Source: Muricea muricata (lineage: Eukaryota > Cnidaria > Anthozoa > Malacalcyonacea > Plexauridae). From it: a stretch of DNA of 64,000 nt. The notes beneath the pieces are model-generated. The model was not told where the DNA came from, did no database searches, and worked only from the letters and a program-made list of their open reading frames with translations. Of this stretch, positions 1 through 12,409 are shown piece by piece. Location of the stretch: assembly GCA_963855995.1 (NCBI GenBank), contig OY979716.1:32785594-32849593 (forward strand), in the 5' to 3' direction. Within the stretch, counting starts at the first letter, position 1. Each line of letters starts with the position of its first letter. A program made the position numbers and the translations under genes.

Positions 1-1142
1 CTGTTTAGAATGTGTTGCCTGATGCACAGCTAGGCCCAAGCCAACATGCTTTGGGGTCAGCTTACGTCCCCTAGAAGCGAGAAATACTATGTCTTGACAG
101 ATACTTAGTACTCGCATTTTCATCTCAACGTTTGCTCCTTCCTCATTGTCATTGCCACTAGCACATAACATGGCGATTAACATGAACAAGCTTTCTGGAA
201 CTCTTCAGCACTCTTTTCGTTGATGTTACCAATACAGTTATGACCAGGTGCAGACTTGTTATCATTATAAACTTTAACTGCTACTCGATACAACCAGCTC
301 AGCAATTCTGTATCAAAATCGATATCTTCAACATCATTATTGTAGAGCATCTCTTCATCATCACCTGGTTCTAGATTTTGCACTTTTAACAAAGAACACA
401 GGACAGATTCGCTTAGATTCGTTGAAACTATCAAGAGGGATTCCGAAGGGTTCATTGGCTGAACAAATGAAACTTTGTTGTGTAGAAAACGTTGGGTCTT
501 CTCCTTAAACTTCTTTCCCCTGTAAATGCCGGGATCAAGGTGATAATGCAACTCAAGTCAGTAAGAGAAGTATGTCCATACTACTTTGAGTGAGTAAATA
601 TTGCCTGGAGACATTCCATTCTCAAGTAAAGACATTGTTTCCTAAAAGCAAGCTCCTCTAGGATCACTATCCGAATCTTGAACTTGGTTGCTTCTTGCGA
701 CCTTACCGCTGTTTCTCTGAAACCGAGCAGATTTCAGATGATATTTACCTTCTGCAGCTATCAGGTCACTCACGCCAGCACGTCTGCAGCTCATTTCTTC
801 GTCAGTTGATGCATTTCTGAGTATTTTTTCAGATGTTTCCATCGTTTGTACCTGGCATAAACCCTTGGAATCTTTTTGGCAGAACATACATTTAGACCAG
901 TCAATGTGGTCAAGTGAGGATCTCCTTGATACTGATACTTCAGCTCCGTTTTCTTCAGATTTATCAGTTCCTCGTTTTTGCAGACGCTGAATATGTCCTT
1001 CCTTTGTGAACTCGCTGTAACAACCCCTGTGCCAAAGCTATCCCTTATATCAGTGCAATGCAATACTATTGAAATACCAGTTGTAGTTGCTTTAGAGAGT
1101 GGAAATTTCTTTTTCAGGAACTTGTTTTCTTGGCAAAAGATG
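1..1142 (-). pseudogene. Broken gene of an unclassified metazoan zinc-binding family, continues off left edge
   Basis: Minus-strand coding is seen in pieces at 1063-791, 887-642, 551-177 and 177-1, which together read like one protein broken by frameshifts. Two CxFCQ-type cysteine pairs (near 1135 and 887) suggest zinc binding. They are followed by an acidic middle part and, at 177-1, a segment with the words SICQDIV and TPKHVGLGL. I recognise this combination from large, uncharacterised, often multi-copy proteins of cnidarians and other invertebrates, but no function is known to me and a transposon origin is possible. The C-terminal part lies outside the window. The N-terminal codons fall inside a tandem duplication (1036-1457), so the first cysteine pair is present twice. 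Frameshifts could be real or assembly errors. Confidence 0.5.
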
Positions 1143-1457
1143 CATTTTTTTAGTTGATTTCTCCCCCAGTAAAATCGTTGGCCTCTAGCTCGCTAAGTAA
1201 TATTGTTGTCAGAGATCCATTACTGTTTATTTAATTCATTTATATACAGCTATCCCTTATATCAGTGCAATGCAATACTATTGAAATACCAGTTGTAGTT
1301 GCTTTAGAGAGTGGAAATTTCTTTTTCAGGAACTTGTTTTCTTGGCAAAAGATGCATTTTTTTAGTTGATTTCTCCCCCAGTAAAATCGTTGGCCTCTAG
1401 CTCGCTAAGTAATATTGTTGTCAGAGATCCATTACTGTTTATTTAATTCATTTATAT
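1036..1457. repeat. Two-copy tandem duplication, 212-bp period
   Basis: The segment from 1036 to about 1245 (starting agctatcccttatatcagtg) recurs at 1248 to about 1457, with no difference that I can see by eye. It duplicates the N-terminal coding part of the adjacent minus-strand gene. Identity this high implies either a very recent duplication or an assembly artefact. Confidence 0.9.
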
Positions 1458-3460
1458 GTTTTTGCCGATTGTTTACATATCCTGATTAATTCTAGGTCAC
1501 ATGGTTGTTTGGTATAATTATATTAGTTCACAGAAAAATGGCTGAAAAAAGAAAAATTTGCATTAGTTTCTCTTTTTCCCCTATTTTGGAATGCATGCAT
1601 GGTTAACCTTAAAACACATTGATAAATTTTACCCAAAATTTCAACAAAAAATTAAATTGTTAAATTTTAATGGCAAAAGTTAAATTTTAGTCATGATAAT
1701 ATTTACTAATTTTGTTTGCCAAAAAACTAAACTTTTTCTAAAATTTCATTCAAAAACTGTACTTACCTGTAAAATCCATAAATGACAAAAGAATTGCTGT
1801 ATATCTTATTTTCACAACATGTTGTGATTGAAAATGTCAAAAAAGAAGCATGCAGTGCATCAAAATACTGGTGTAGGCCTGGGAACTATTGAAGGACACA
1901 AGGTGCCAAATTTAAAGTGCGATATTTCGAAAAACTCGAATATTGGTTGGATGCCCATATAAAGTGGTTAATTATGACAAAAAATCAGAGTATCTGACAC
2001 TACATTTCAGACATCAGTGCATGTTGATAAATTATAAAACAGTCATGCATGAAACTTTCTCATGTCACATGAACACTTCATTTAATTAATCGAATTGCAT
2101 GTTACCTACAAAGTGATGCCCATCTACTAGATATACCTTCCACTCCATATGTTATAATTTGTGAGGAAAATTTTGGTCTCTCCGAATCCTCTAAATATTA
2201 TTCATTTTTCTGTCACGTGGCTCGTCACGTAACCTATCTGACATATTGTCTAATATTCAAGGTGCTACTGAAAGTGTAACAAAAGTCAAGGTACTATTAA
2301 AAGTGCAACAGATATATTTATAGACAACGTCCATCAATATTGTTCAATTTGGCCGCTGTTTTCCCTTGATTTAAATGCTTTTATTTGCAAGCCTCGTTTC
2401 CATGTTGGAGGAGCATGTGTCTAAAAAAACAGCTTTTAACGGCCAAACCACTAAGAATTTAAAGTGGAAACAGCGATATTATTGATCAGCGTGAAAAACT
2501 GAACATTTTAAACTGTGTTGCTTCTACTCAAAAAGTTTTACGAAATTCGAAAATAAGCATGCTACGAAACAATGCCTCCAGACTAAGTGCTTAATACCCA
2601 TCGCCTTTACATTGTAGGAGTCATGGCAACACCATTAAAACTATTGGTATAACATTAAATTACCTGTTTCACTGATGAGACCATCATTAACAGCTTGCTC
2701 GATTTCACTTAGCAATTTCTTTAGCACTGGCTTATCACTCGATTCCATGTATGATAAAATTCGCGATATCCAGGTGCCAGCCAGGGAAACCTTCATGTTT
2801 TTACAGAACTCAGCATCCTTGAAAATTTGACAAATTTCCATTCTTAGCTATATTAATAAGTAAAACGAAAATTTGATAAAAATATTTAGAAGAAAACAGG
2901 GTTCATCCTAGGACAATGAAGGTTCCTATATATCGCAGCCAATATTGTCTGTCTTCTCGAGGAATAGGTGTCCCACATTAAACTTTTCATTGCTCCATGG
3001 TCCACTTTTCCAGCCCGGGTAAGTTTGTGCAATTGAACCATTTGTCCTTCATTGCTTCTTTTTCTTTCCCATCGAAGGAAGACACTTCAAGCCAAAGATT
3101 GTCAGGTTTGCGCTTCTTGTGTTGTTGGATTGTTGAATTTGAAGGGCTTTTCTCTGGGTCAATCATTGCCAATGACCTTTTAGTTGCTATTTTTGCAATC
3201 GTTTCATCCTGTTTTTTATTTGTATTTCCCAAGAACTCTAAAAGTAAACAGCTGTGTTACATACATTTGGTACACACAATTAATTTGTTGCTTCTTACTC
3301 TATAATCAGAACAAGCTACTTGACACATTAATAATGCAAGTTGCTTGCCCATTCATTGAAATTTTGTCCAATTGTTGTTTTCACTGCTATTACAACTTAG
3401 TGGTTTTCACTGAGTTTAATTTTAGCAAAGAATAATATAATCGAAATCTAACATGTAAAC
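1458..3460. other. Gene-poor stretch
   Basis: No recognisable gene. Two short minus-strand open frames occur (2841-2641 and 3232-2987). The second is lysine-rich and both could be exons of an unknown minus-strand gene, but I see no motif and no convincing splice pairing. The rest is AT-rich sequence without obvious structure. Confidence 0.4.
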
Positions 3461-6200
3461 ATGGTTTATACATGTGAAATGTGCAGTGGTAATTGTGTGC
3501 CGTTTGTTGCACTTGATATTGCTACGATATTTAACCATTACCGCCAATATCATTGCCACAATGTGAATTTCTTTGCAAGACGCAGCGTTCGTGGATGTGG
3601 GGCTTTGTACAGAAAGCTGGAAGGTTTCAGAAGCCATATTCGCCGACACCACAAAGACGTTATCATACCAAGTGATATCGCCGATGGGATTGTCGATCCT
3701 GAGGAATGGAGAGGCGATGAATTAGTTCAAGGTCCCAACGAGCCAAGATGTACATGAAAATGCTGAAATGGATTTTCAAAAGCAAAATGCATTATTTTTA
3801 GTCAAGATGAAAGAAGTTCACCAGTTGACTAAAATAGCTACGACAACCTTGTTGTCTGACACCACGTCTCTAGTCCAGACATCTATTGAACGAGTTGCGG
3901 ACAAAGTAAAAGACTCCTTGAAGAATGCTGGGATTGTGTTTGAGGATATTCCTGGAATGAAAGATATATTCTTACCAGACAGTGAGATGACCAACCTGAT
4001 CACTGGCCTCCAGACAAAAGCAATACTTTAAAGATCATTTCGGCCTTGTGGTAAGATGTCCTATTAAAGGATATATGCTTATGATCAAACACTGACAAGA
4101 TCTTTAGGATAATAGAGAGTTTAATAATATTAAAATAATGTATATGAAGTGTATTATGGTGGGTCAAAGTCCCTGAACCCCTGGGCACCCATGTCATGCA
4201 TTCAACAATACACATAGTTTCAGTATATAATGTCAATTACCCCAATCCCAGTGGTCATCCATTTGGAGAATATTGTTTTATTAATTGTTCCCAAGGAATT
4301 AATTTTTCCAATAATTTTTGATTGTTTATTCCTTTACTAGCAACCCGAGTGGTATGTTCTTGGAAACTACATAACTGCATAAGATCTGGCACAAAGAGGA
4401 AGATGATAGCAAAACCAGATGAAATGGCTCCAGTACCACTACTCAAGAGCATTGAAGCCATGTTGAATGATCCATCAATCATTAACGAGGTAAATACTCA
4501 AATACATTCAAATTTAACTTACATGTGTGGATGGTGATGATATTGATATACTGTATACTGCAATAGCTTTTTGTGGAAAGCACTGGTCACAAGTTTGACA
4601 CTGACCAGGACAATGAAGGTCCTGGCATATGGATAATACAGTAATTAGCTTTTCCAAATAAATATTTCTGATGTTTTTCACAAAAACAAAACATATGATT
4701 ATACATTCATATTTTTCAATTGTTTTTTAAGATGAGTATTAATTTTTTATGTTTTGTTATTTCCAGATAGAACATCCACATATTAACAAAACTAACGATG
4801 GCCGATTCTATGATTATTGTGATGGTGAGGCTTGTAAATCACACCCTCTCTTTTCAAGAGATCCTAGTGCATTACAAATTATAGTCTATTTTGACAAAGT
4901 TGAATGTGTCAATCCTCTGGGCAGCAAGACAAAGAAACACAAGATAGGTACAACTTAATATATACTGTCATAGCAGAGCAGATCATTTGTAAGAAACTGC
5001 CAGTAAATGAGTTAACAAAACTATCTGCCATATTATCTCTTGTATCTTTATTTTAGGGGTTTTTAACTACACTCTTGCGAATATACAACCTAAATATCGC
5101 TCGGAATTAAAGTCAATTCAACTTTTGGCAACAGTCAAGAGATGTCATCAACAAGTATGGAATCAATGCTATACTGGAGCCTATTATGGAAGATATCTTA
5201 GAGTTAGAGAAAGAAACTGGATATGAATTCACCATTTCTAGCAAGAAGCGAACATTCCGTGGAACAATAGCATTTGCGTCCGGTGACAATCTGGGGTCAC
5301 AAGAACTTGGAGAATTCAAAGTTGGTCCTGGTGCTAACCCAAGATTTCAAGAATGTATGGAGTGTGCTGAAGATATCAAACCAATGGTGAGTAGAGAAAA
5401 ATTGTCTTACACCCCATGTATAAATGATTGAAAATACAGTCCCAGACTTCAGTGATAGTATTGCAGAAACAACAATTTAAAGAAAATTGCTAAATTAATC
5501 TACTTTTAAACAAGTTAATAGATACATTCCAAGTGTCCACTTAGCCACTTAAAATTATAATTTCTGTGAATACAAGTTTGTGTAGTGCAATTATTTCCCA
5601 ATAGCTTTTGACAAATTGCCTTCACTCAAAATGTTGAAGAAATTCTTTTCTTACTTTTCAGTAAAAGTAGAATCCACTATTCTCAAAACCTTTTACCAGC
5701 TAGTTACAGCAAATATAAAGTTAAAGTTATTCCCAATTGGCATTGAAGTCTAATCATGCACACAATATTTGACTACCATCAGTAAAATTATTTGCTTTTA
5801 ATTATTCTAGTTCCGGGAAGACAACTTTGAACTAAGGACATGTGTAGAGCATGATCACCAGTGTGCTGAGATAAAAGAAGATCCTGCATTGTCAACCTCA
5901 TATGATGTGAAGTTTTTATCAGCTTTATGCCAGTCCAGATTCTACCATGTGATTGGTGGCCTCCCTGGTGATGCAATGCATTATCTTTTAGAAGGCTGTC
6001 TCCAATATGAATGCAAAGAGCTTCTGAAATACCTGATTTGTGAGAGAAAATTCTTCACCCTCAACCACCTAAATTCTAGTATCCTCAACTTTGACTTCGG
6101 ATACCAAAATGACTCGGATAAACCATCTCCAACCTCAGAGTTAACACTTCATTCAAACAGTAACACACTGCATCAGCGTGGTAAATGCTTCATGGATCAG
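3461..6200 (+). pseudogene. 5' exons of a decayed multi-exon zinc-finger / MHxLLEG family gene
   Basis: Five exons with good splice sites are visible: 3461-4050, 4341-4489, 4767-4947, 5057-5386 and 5811-6200. Exon 1 begins with CEMC followed by spaced histidines and a second C/H set (GCGALYRK, SHIRRHH), a C2H2-like finger, then a helical segment. Exon 3 has the CDGEACKSHPLF word, exon 4 an ANIQPKYRS word, and exon 5 the motif GDAMHYLLEG. I recognise these from a large, unnamed, multi-copy metazoan family that looks transposon-derived; MHxLLEG is vaguely like CACTA-type transposases, but this assignment is an inference. The frame shifts at least four times (about 3740, 4020, 4380 and 5145), so this copy is a pseudogene or poorly assembled. 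Further exons lie beyond the nested insertions at 6994, 27357, 30681 and 31226. Confidence 0.6.
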
Positions 6201-6278
6201 GTTCAAGTTTAGGAAAGTAATGCACAGCATGCATTAAGCACACATGTTAATGTTTTGCTATAAGTATGTAGATTGACA

Positions 6279-6892
6279 CAGTAGAACCCTGTTATCTCGA
6301 ACTCGCTTATCTCTAACTCCTCGCTATCTCGAACCTCAACCAATTTCCCATGGATTTACCAATACTATTTATAGTATTTTTACTCGGTTATCTCGAACTC
6401 ACTTATCTCGAACTCGCTTATCTCGAACTCCCCACTATCTCAAACAAATTATAGATTCCTGTCATTAAATTTTACCCGGTTATCTCGAATTGTGATGTAA
6501 ATATTGATTAACAAAGAGCAGAAAATGTCAGAATACTCCAGGAAATTGTATATAATATGACAGCATTAATAATTATTTCTATTATTACAATGCTACATTT
6601 GTTAATTATACCGTATGTTCAAAAGCTGCTCTTCTAATACGTCAACGAAATGTTTTCTTCCTGTGAAACGAAGTATGCAAGGATATCAATTTATCACGTA
6701 TTTCAATTTGGAAACTAAACACTTATATTATTGTCAAGATACGTTTTCACAAATAAATATCGTATTAATGGGTTATTGCGTACTATCTGTTATTTCTTTG
6801 TAATTCGACACTGATTGGTTATCTCGAACCCCCCGCTATCTCGAACTTTTTTGTATTTCCCTTGACAGTTCAAAATAACGGAGTTCTACTCT
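6279..6892. mobile_element. Tigger/pogo-like MITE built of TTATCTCGAACTC repeats
   Basis: The left end reads cagtagaaccctgttatctc and the right end is its imperfect inverse (ataacggagttctactct). Internally the sequence ttatctcgaactc recurs many times in direct orientation (6291-6490) and again at 6820-6850. This organisation is familiar from non-autonomous pogo/Tigger-type (Tc1/mariner) elements. A perfect TA duplication is not visible. The element sits in an intron of the host gene. Confidence 0.6.
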
Positions 6893-6993
6893 ATATTTTA
6901 CCCACATGAGCTTTTCATTATCGAATATATACTTTAGGATTGACCTTTCATAGTAGATAAAATTCTGAATTATTGTATTTTCTTGTTTTCAGC

Positions 6994-7051
6994 AGCCCAG
7001 ATGTGGTGTCTTGCAAGATTTCTACCACTTCTTGTTGCACACCATTATCAA
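6994..7051 (+). pseudogene. Exon 6 of the MHxLLEG family gene, cut short by the Penelope insertion
   Basis: A splice acceptor (tgttttcag) at 6993 opens a frame with the word QMWCLARFLPLL, which follows the MHxLLEG exon in members of this family. The family resemblance is lost after about 7050, where Penelope-type sequence begins. The rest of this exon appears lost or displaced. Confidence 0.5.
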
Positions 7052-7691
7052 GAGGTGCACAACTTCCACCACTCACAAATAGGCACACACATGCTCCCAC
7101 TATAGATTCCCGTCAACTACTTATCTACAACAAACAACAACATATAGCGAGCACATCAACACCTACAACACAACAGGTTCCACTCACACCACTAATGCAA
7201 ATTAACACAACTCACCAGATGACACGATTAAACACAGGTCTAAACACACCTACACATATGCCGAAATTACGCATACCTCCCCTCCCACATCAACCCAGGA
7301 ACCCTCTGCCCCACAGCTTAACCGCACAACAAAACAATTCTAGAACACAGGCACACTTAACTTTAGCACAGAAACATCATACACCCACTAACAGATCTAT
7401 GAATAATATATCACCACAAGTCACACATAGCGTACAGTCACAAATACAAAATTTTCTCAATCACAAAGCACCCAAGCACAAGAAGTGACCCAGATCACAA
7501 ATAATAACACTAACTACACCTACCCCTATAACTACAACAAAAGAACAAAATGCTAAGGTTTACTAAATCCCGACGTAACAATAACAACAACAGATTTCTC
7601 AGCAAAAACAAAATACACAAAAAAATACACCACAACATGCAAAATAAAACAATCATTAATCTATCTAATAAAAGACTCTCCTCCCATACAG
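7052..7691 (+). mobile_element. Penelope-like element, 5' segment
   Basis: This begins near 7052 and runs to the hAT insertion. The open frame 6973-7488 is a low-complexity stretch rich in Thr, Pro, Gln, His and Asn. A different frame before 7691 ends with NLSNKRLSSHT, which joins in frame to sequence after 10836 (see the reverse transcriptase entry). The left terminus is not sharply defined, and I found no terminal repeat or ribozyme here matching the one near 25.8 kb. Confidence 0.5.
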
Positions 7692-10600
7692 CAGACCTCT
7701 CAACTCTCACGCATTTGGCGTGAGTCTCACGCAATTCACTTCACTCTCACGCAATTCACTTCACTCTCACGCTCTCACACCACGATAAGTAAATCTCACG
7801 CATATAGCAGTTTCATAGTGTTTTTTCAATAATATAATATTGTTTACATGCTTTAAATGCACATTATTAATCATCATACGGTCATGAGGTGAATACTGTA
7901 TATAATTCAATTCTGCGTTATTGTTCCTGCATACAGCCCGACATTTTGCCCGCAATTTGGATACGAAATAGTAAGCATATGTAAATATGGCGGACAAAAG
8001 GCAGAATTCCGAGCAGAATTCTGATTCCAATGACGAATCAGATGATGATGAACGTCTGCATGAAAAACGGACCAAGTTCACTGGTGCTGCTATATATAAG
8101 ACGAAGTTTAATAAAGACTGGGCTAAGAAATATCCTTTCCTATGTGCTGTAGAGACTGATCCATCGTCCTACCGCTGCAATATTTGCTCTCGGATCTTGT
8201 CATGTTCGCATCAAGGTGAAGCAGATGTGAAACGTCATATCTCGAGCAGCAATCACATGCAACTTGTAAAAGTGCAAAGCAAACAACCAACGATAACATC
8301 TATGTTCGCAGGGGAATCATCTGACATGAAAAACAAGGTATTAGATTATAAACTCTTTTTTGTCTCTTTACTCTTGACTTGTTTATATTATAATTATATA
8401 AACGTTGGTGCATTATAGGAAACACAACTTTTTAGCATTACCCTAGTGAGTACTATTTAATTTCCCAAACAGAGTGGCATTGACTGAGCAAATTAAAAGT
8501 AACAAAATTTCAGTCAGTGATATAACGGTATTAAAGTACTATTATCTTCGACAAAAAATACGAATGTTTGCCGCCTCGGCCTGTGTTTTAATTTTCTGCC
8601 TATTTTTAGATTATCCGTGCAGAAGTAAAAATGGCAGCGTTGCTGGCAAATCAAAATATTCCTTTAGCATTTGCAAATAATTTGAGTCCACTTCTCTCCG
8701 ATATTTTTCCTGACTCTAAAATCGCCAAGAAATATGCCTCTGCTGCAACAAAAACAACCTGCATGATCAACGGTTCCATTGCACCTTATTTCCAGAGAGA
8801 GTTAGTTTCTGTAATGAAATCTGATCCGTATTCGTTGCTCACAGATGGTTCTAATGATGTTGGCTTGGATAAGATGAATCCAGTAACAGTTCGAATATTT
8901 GATATCAATAGTGGTAAGGTAGAAAGTCGCTTCCTTGACATGTGTGCTACAAAAGGAACAGACTCAGCAACAGCTGCTGCAATCTTCAATAAGATCGACG
9001 AAGTTGTGATGTCTCACAATATCCCATGGAGTAACTGCGTTGGATTTGGCGTTGATAACACAAGCGTGAATGTTGGAATAAGAAATTCAATTTACACAAG
9101 AGTTATCCAGAAAAATCCAGCATGCTATTTTATGGGATGCCTATGTCATCTGGTGCATAATGTGGCCTGCAGAGCATCAAGTGCATTTAGTGCTGTATCC
9201 GGGTTTGACATCGAAGATATGTGTGTAGACGTGTATTATTACTTTGACAAAAGCACGAAACGAAAGTCTACCCTTGTGGAATTTGCTCAATTCTGTGATG
9301 TGAAATACCGTCAAGTAATTAAACAGGTGAGCACACGTTGGTTGAGCTTGGAAGTTGCTGTGAAGAGAAGCTTGCAGATGTATCCAGCATTAAAGAGCTA
9401 CTTTCTTTCAAATTCTGAAGCCCAAGCTCGATTTAAACGTCATTTTCATGATCCTATGGTGGAAATTTATCTACAATTTTACCATGCCGTTCTTCCTACG
9501 TTTACGATTGTTAATCTGTTCTTGCAAAGAGAAGATCCGTGTATTTTTGCTGTGTACAGCCAGCTGCGCAATTTCGTCAAAAGGTTGTAGGGCAAGTTTG
9601 TGTCAATACAGTGCATACGAGAAGCTGAAGACATAAAGGATGTACAGTATAACGACAGAAACAACCAAATGGAGGACAAACAACTCTTCATTGGTTTCAT
9701 GACAAAGCAACAGATCACAAAGTTGTTAAATGATGGCGACGTGAATCCAAAGAAAGTGGCCGAGTTCTATGAAGCAGTGCGCCAGTTCTATGAAATGGCT
9801 ACAGCAGAGTCACTCGCAAAGCTTCCATTAGATGATGAGTTACTCCTGCATGCACGGTTTGTTGATTTTTTTCAGAGAGAATTCTGTTTCTTTGAAGATG
9901 TTGAATATTTCATCAAGAAATATGCAGATCTCCTACCCTTTTCAACTGCTACTGAGCTTGAGAAAGTGCAAGAGGAGTTTGTGGATTACCAGATGATGGA
10001 GAAGTCAGACATTCCAAATGAGGTCTGGGAGTGTGCACGGGTGAAGGTGACAGAAGAAGACGAAGATGGTGTGGTGGAGGAAGAAACAGCATCCTTTTTT
10101 CGAATGGATGTTATTTGGGCTCACATATCTTCTATGAAGCTTGCAGATGAGAATTTGAAGTTTGGCCGACTTTGTAAGGTTGCAAAAACTGTTCTTATCC
10201 TGCCTCATTCAAATGCTGGGGAAGAGAGAGTTTTTTCAATGATCAGGAAAAACAAAACGCCATTTCGTGGATCGTTGGCTGTGAATGGAACGCTTTCTTC
10301 TCTCATGACCATTAAGCTTGCCAATTGCCACCAATTTGAACCACCACTAGAGGTGCTAACAAGTGCTAAAAAGGCTACTCGTAACTACAACTTGCTTCAT
10401 AAGAAGTCATAACTAGTTATATGGATTGAGTATATGATCATATAAAATAACAATGTTTTGCTGAACCACGTTTATTTATAATTAACATTATGTATTGACA
10501 TTATTTCATTCAATAAGACATTGCGTACTTATTTAGATGTAATCAAAGCTTAGTGGGGCGTCGATTTTAGTTACATATATAAATTCTGGCGAGTGACCAG

Positions 10601-10830
10601 TACAAGATGTAAACTGACCAAAGGAAAATTAAAGTTCATTACGTCGCAGAAATACAGTTATTGTAACTAAAGTGCATTGTCCCAAAGGGCGTTTCGAAGC
10701 ATGTATTTCATTAAAAAGCACCAACTTTCATATTGTGCGAAATACCATTTCAGACCCCCAGGACGTCTACAAAAGTGTCATCCACATCTCCAATCTCACT
10801 CTTAACTTCTCTGCAAAGTTGAGAGGTCTG
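7692..10830 (+). mobile_element. hAT transposon, near-complete copy with 6-bp flanking duplication
   Basis: The terminal inverted repeats are cagacctctcaact at 7692 and agttgagaggtctg ending at 10830. Both sides are flanked by ATACAG (7686-7691 and 10831-10836). The element carries one hAT transposase gene. It sits in the Penelope coding region, and taking away the element plus one ATACAG copy leaves the Penelope frame open, confirming the boundaries. Six bases is shorter than the 8-bp duplication usual for hAT. Confidence 0.9.
7987..10412 (+). pseudogene. hAT transposase with BED finger, one premature stop
   Basis: Exon 1 (7987-8336, donor gtatta) encodes an acidic N-terminus and a BED-type zinc finger (CNIC, then HISSSNH). 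The main exon begins around 8608 and runs in one frame to 10412, interrupted only by a TAG at 9588-9590. The body shows hAT landmarks: SLLTDGSND, VGFGVDNTSVN, CLCHLVHN and STRWLS. The end carries the C-terminal dimerisation region (LPHSNAGEERVFSMIRKN). Between the exons, 8337-8607 looks intronic, with a possible micro-exon at 8474-8507. Transposase cuts and pastes the element in the nucleus by binding its ends. With a single stop this is a recently active copy; the stop could also be an assembly error. Confidence 0.85.
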
Positions 10831-11968
10831 ATACAGTAACAGTACTATCCAAAGGACTCAACTATATCCCCACCCCTAAACCAGCTCCATACAACAACAT
10901 TTATGAATCCTTCTTAAAATACAGAAGAAATATGTACAATAAATATCTTTTTGGACACACCACAAGAAATACGAAACACCCGTTCAAACTCCCCTCAAAC
11001 TTTACAGCACCAATACCAGACAATAACAACCTTCAGGAATACATCTCTAATGTTTATCATGACATCAAGACTAATTATCAGATAACTACCAACCCCCCAA
11101 GTTCCAATATCACAAAACAAGAAATACAATCACTACATCAGCTCAAAACAGATAATGATTTGTTAGTCAAACCAGCAGATAAAGGTGGGGCTATTGTCAT
11201 TTGGCCTAAGGACTCTTATCTGAAGGAAGCATATAGACAATTAAATTATTCAAATCATTATCAAAAGATCCAAAAGGACCCAACCCCAGATATATTAGAA
11301 GATACAAAAAAACTAGCCTACAACCTTCACAAGTCTAAGATAATAGATAACATGACCCATAAATTTCTCACAACTGACACAACAGCCAGAACTCTACACT
11401 TTATATCTACTAGCAAAAATCCACAAACAGAATGTTCCAGGCAGACCCATTATTTCTGGTTGTGGGGGTCCCACAGCAAAATTATCTCAATTTGCAGATC
11501 ACTTCCTCAAACCACTCCTTAATCACATGCCAGCATATATACAGGACAAAGCACATTTCCTCCGCAGAATCTTCTCACTTAATCAGAATTTACCTGAAAA
11601 CATCATACTAATCACCATTGATGTTAAAAGCCTTTACACCAACATACCAAATGACCAGGGCATCCAGGCCTGCTTAGATTAGAACACAACACACTAACAT
11701 TAGAATTGGAACAGTACATAATTAACATACTAACACATATTTTGACTAAAAACGCCTTCACATTTAACAATGAACATTGTGTACAAATTCATGGTACTGC
11801 CATGGGGTCACCTATGGCTCCAACCTATGCAAACATCTTCATGGCAAGACTAGAAAGGGAACTTCTTTTGAAAGCTCCCAATGGCCTTATACCTATTGAA
11901 TGGATAAGGTTCATTGATGACATATTTGCAATATGGACCCATGGCATTGATAAACTACAACAATTTCT
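10831..11968 (+). pseudogene. Penelope-like reverse transcriptase, central segment
   Basis: The frame continues from the 5' segment across the hAT element and starts with a GLNYIPTPK word typical of Penelope-like enzymes. PADKGGAIVI lies around 11170. IDVKSLYTNIP (motif A, catalytic Asp, about 11620), GTAMGSPMAP (about 11790) and FIDDIFAIW (motif C, about 11915) follow. Penelope enzymes prime cDNA synthesis at nicked chromosomal DNA. Frameshifts near 11395 and 11685 break the gene. It is cut at 11968 by the next insertion and resumes at 23619. Confidence 0.85.
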
Positions 11969-12186
11969 CAGGGGCGGATCTAGGCTAGTTTCTGTAGTTT
12001 CCGAAAACTACTGAGAATTTTTCGACAAGAAATTTTAATCACCACTATCAGTTTAAGAATCTTCACCAAAATAAATATAATACAAAATATTCTTCTCAAA
12101 TATCGTATTTCTGGCCATTTTTTGAACGATTTTTTAATAATTTCGCGCAAATTTCGCTGCTTTTCATCGCATTTTTCTGCTGGGAA

Positions 12187-12380
12187 ACTGGGAACCAGTG
12201 GGAAATACTCGCGTTTACAAGGAAACTATTAGGAAACTACTGAGGTTTCCATATATGGCAATTGGAAACTACTGCATCAGCAAAATTTGCTTTGGAAACT
12301 ACTGCATCAGCAAGATTCATTTGGAAACTACTGAGCTTGGAGCTCTGATTGGTCGAAAACTACTGAGGAAACTATCGAGA
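12187..12380. repeat. Subterminal GGAAACTACTG repeats of the 5-bp-duplication hAT
   Basis: The word ggaaactactg or a close variant recurs at short, irregular spacing between 12190 and 12375. It appears again near the other end (ggaaactactgagg around 23582). Such subterminal clusters bind transposase in hAT elements; here that role is inferred. Confidence 0.7.
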
Positions 12381-12409
12381 AAAGTATAAGTACCCAAGCC
12401 TACCACCCT

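Noticed and set aside
6973-7488. 171-residue Thr/Pro/Gln-rich frame as an independent gene
   Set aside because: It lies across the host exon/Penelope junction and is low complexity; at most the Penelope N-terminal leader region.
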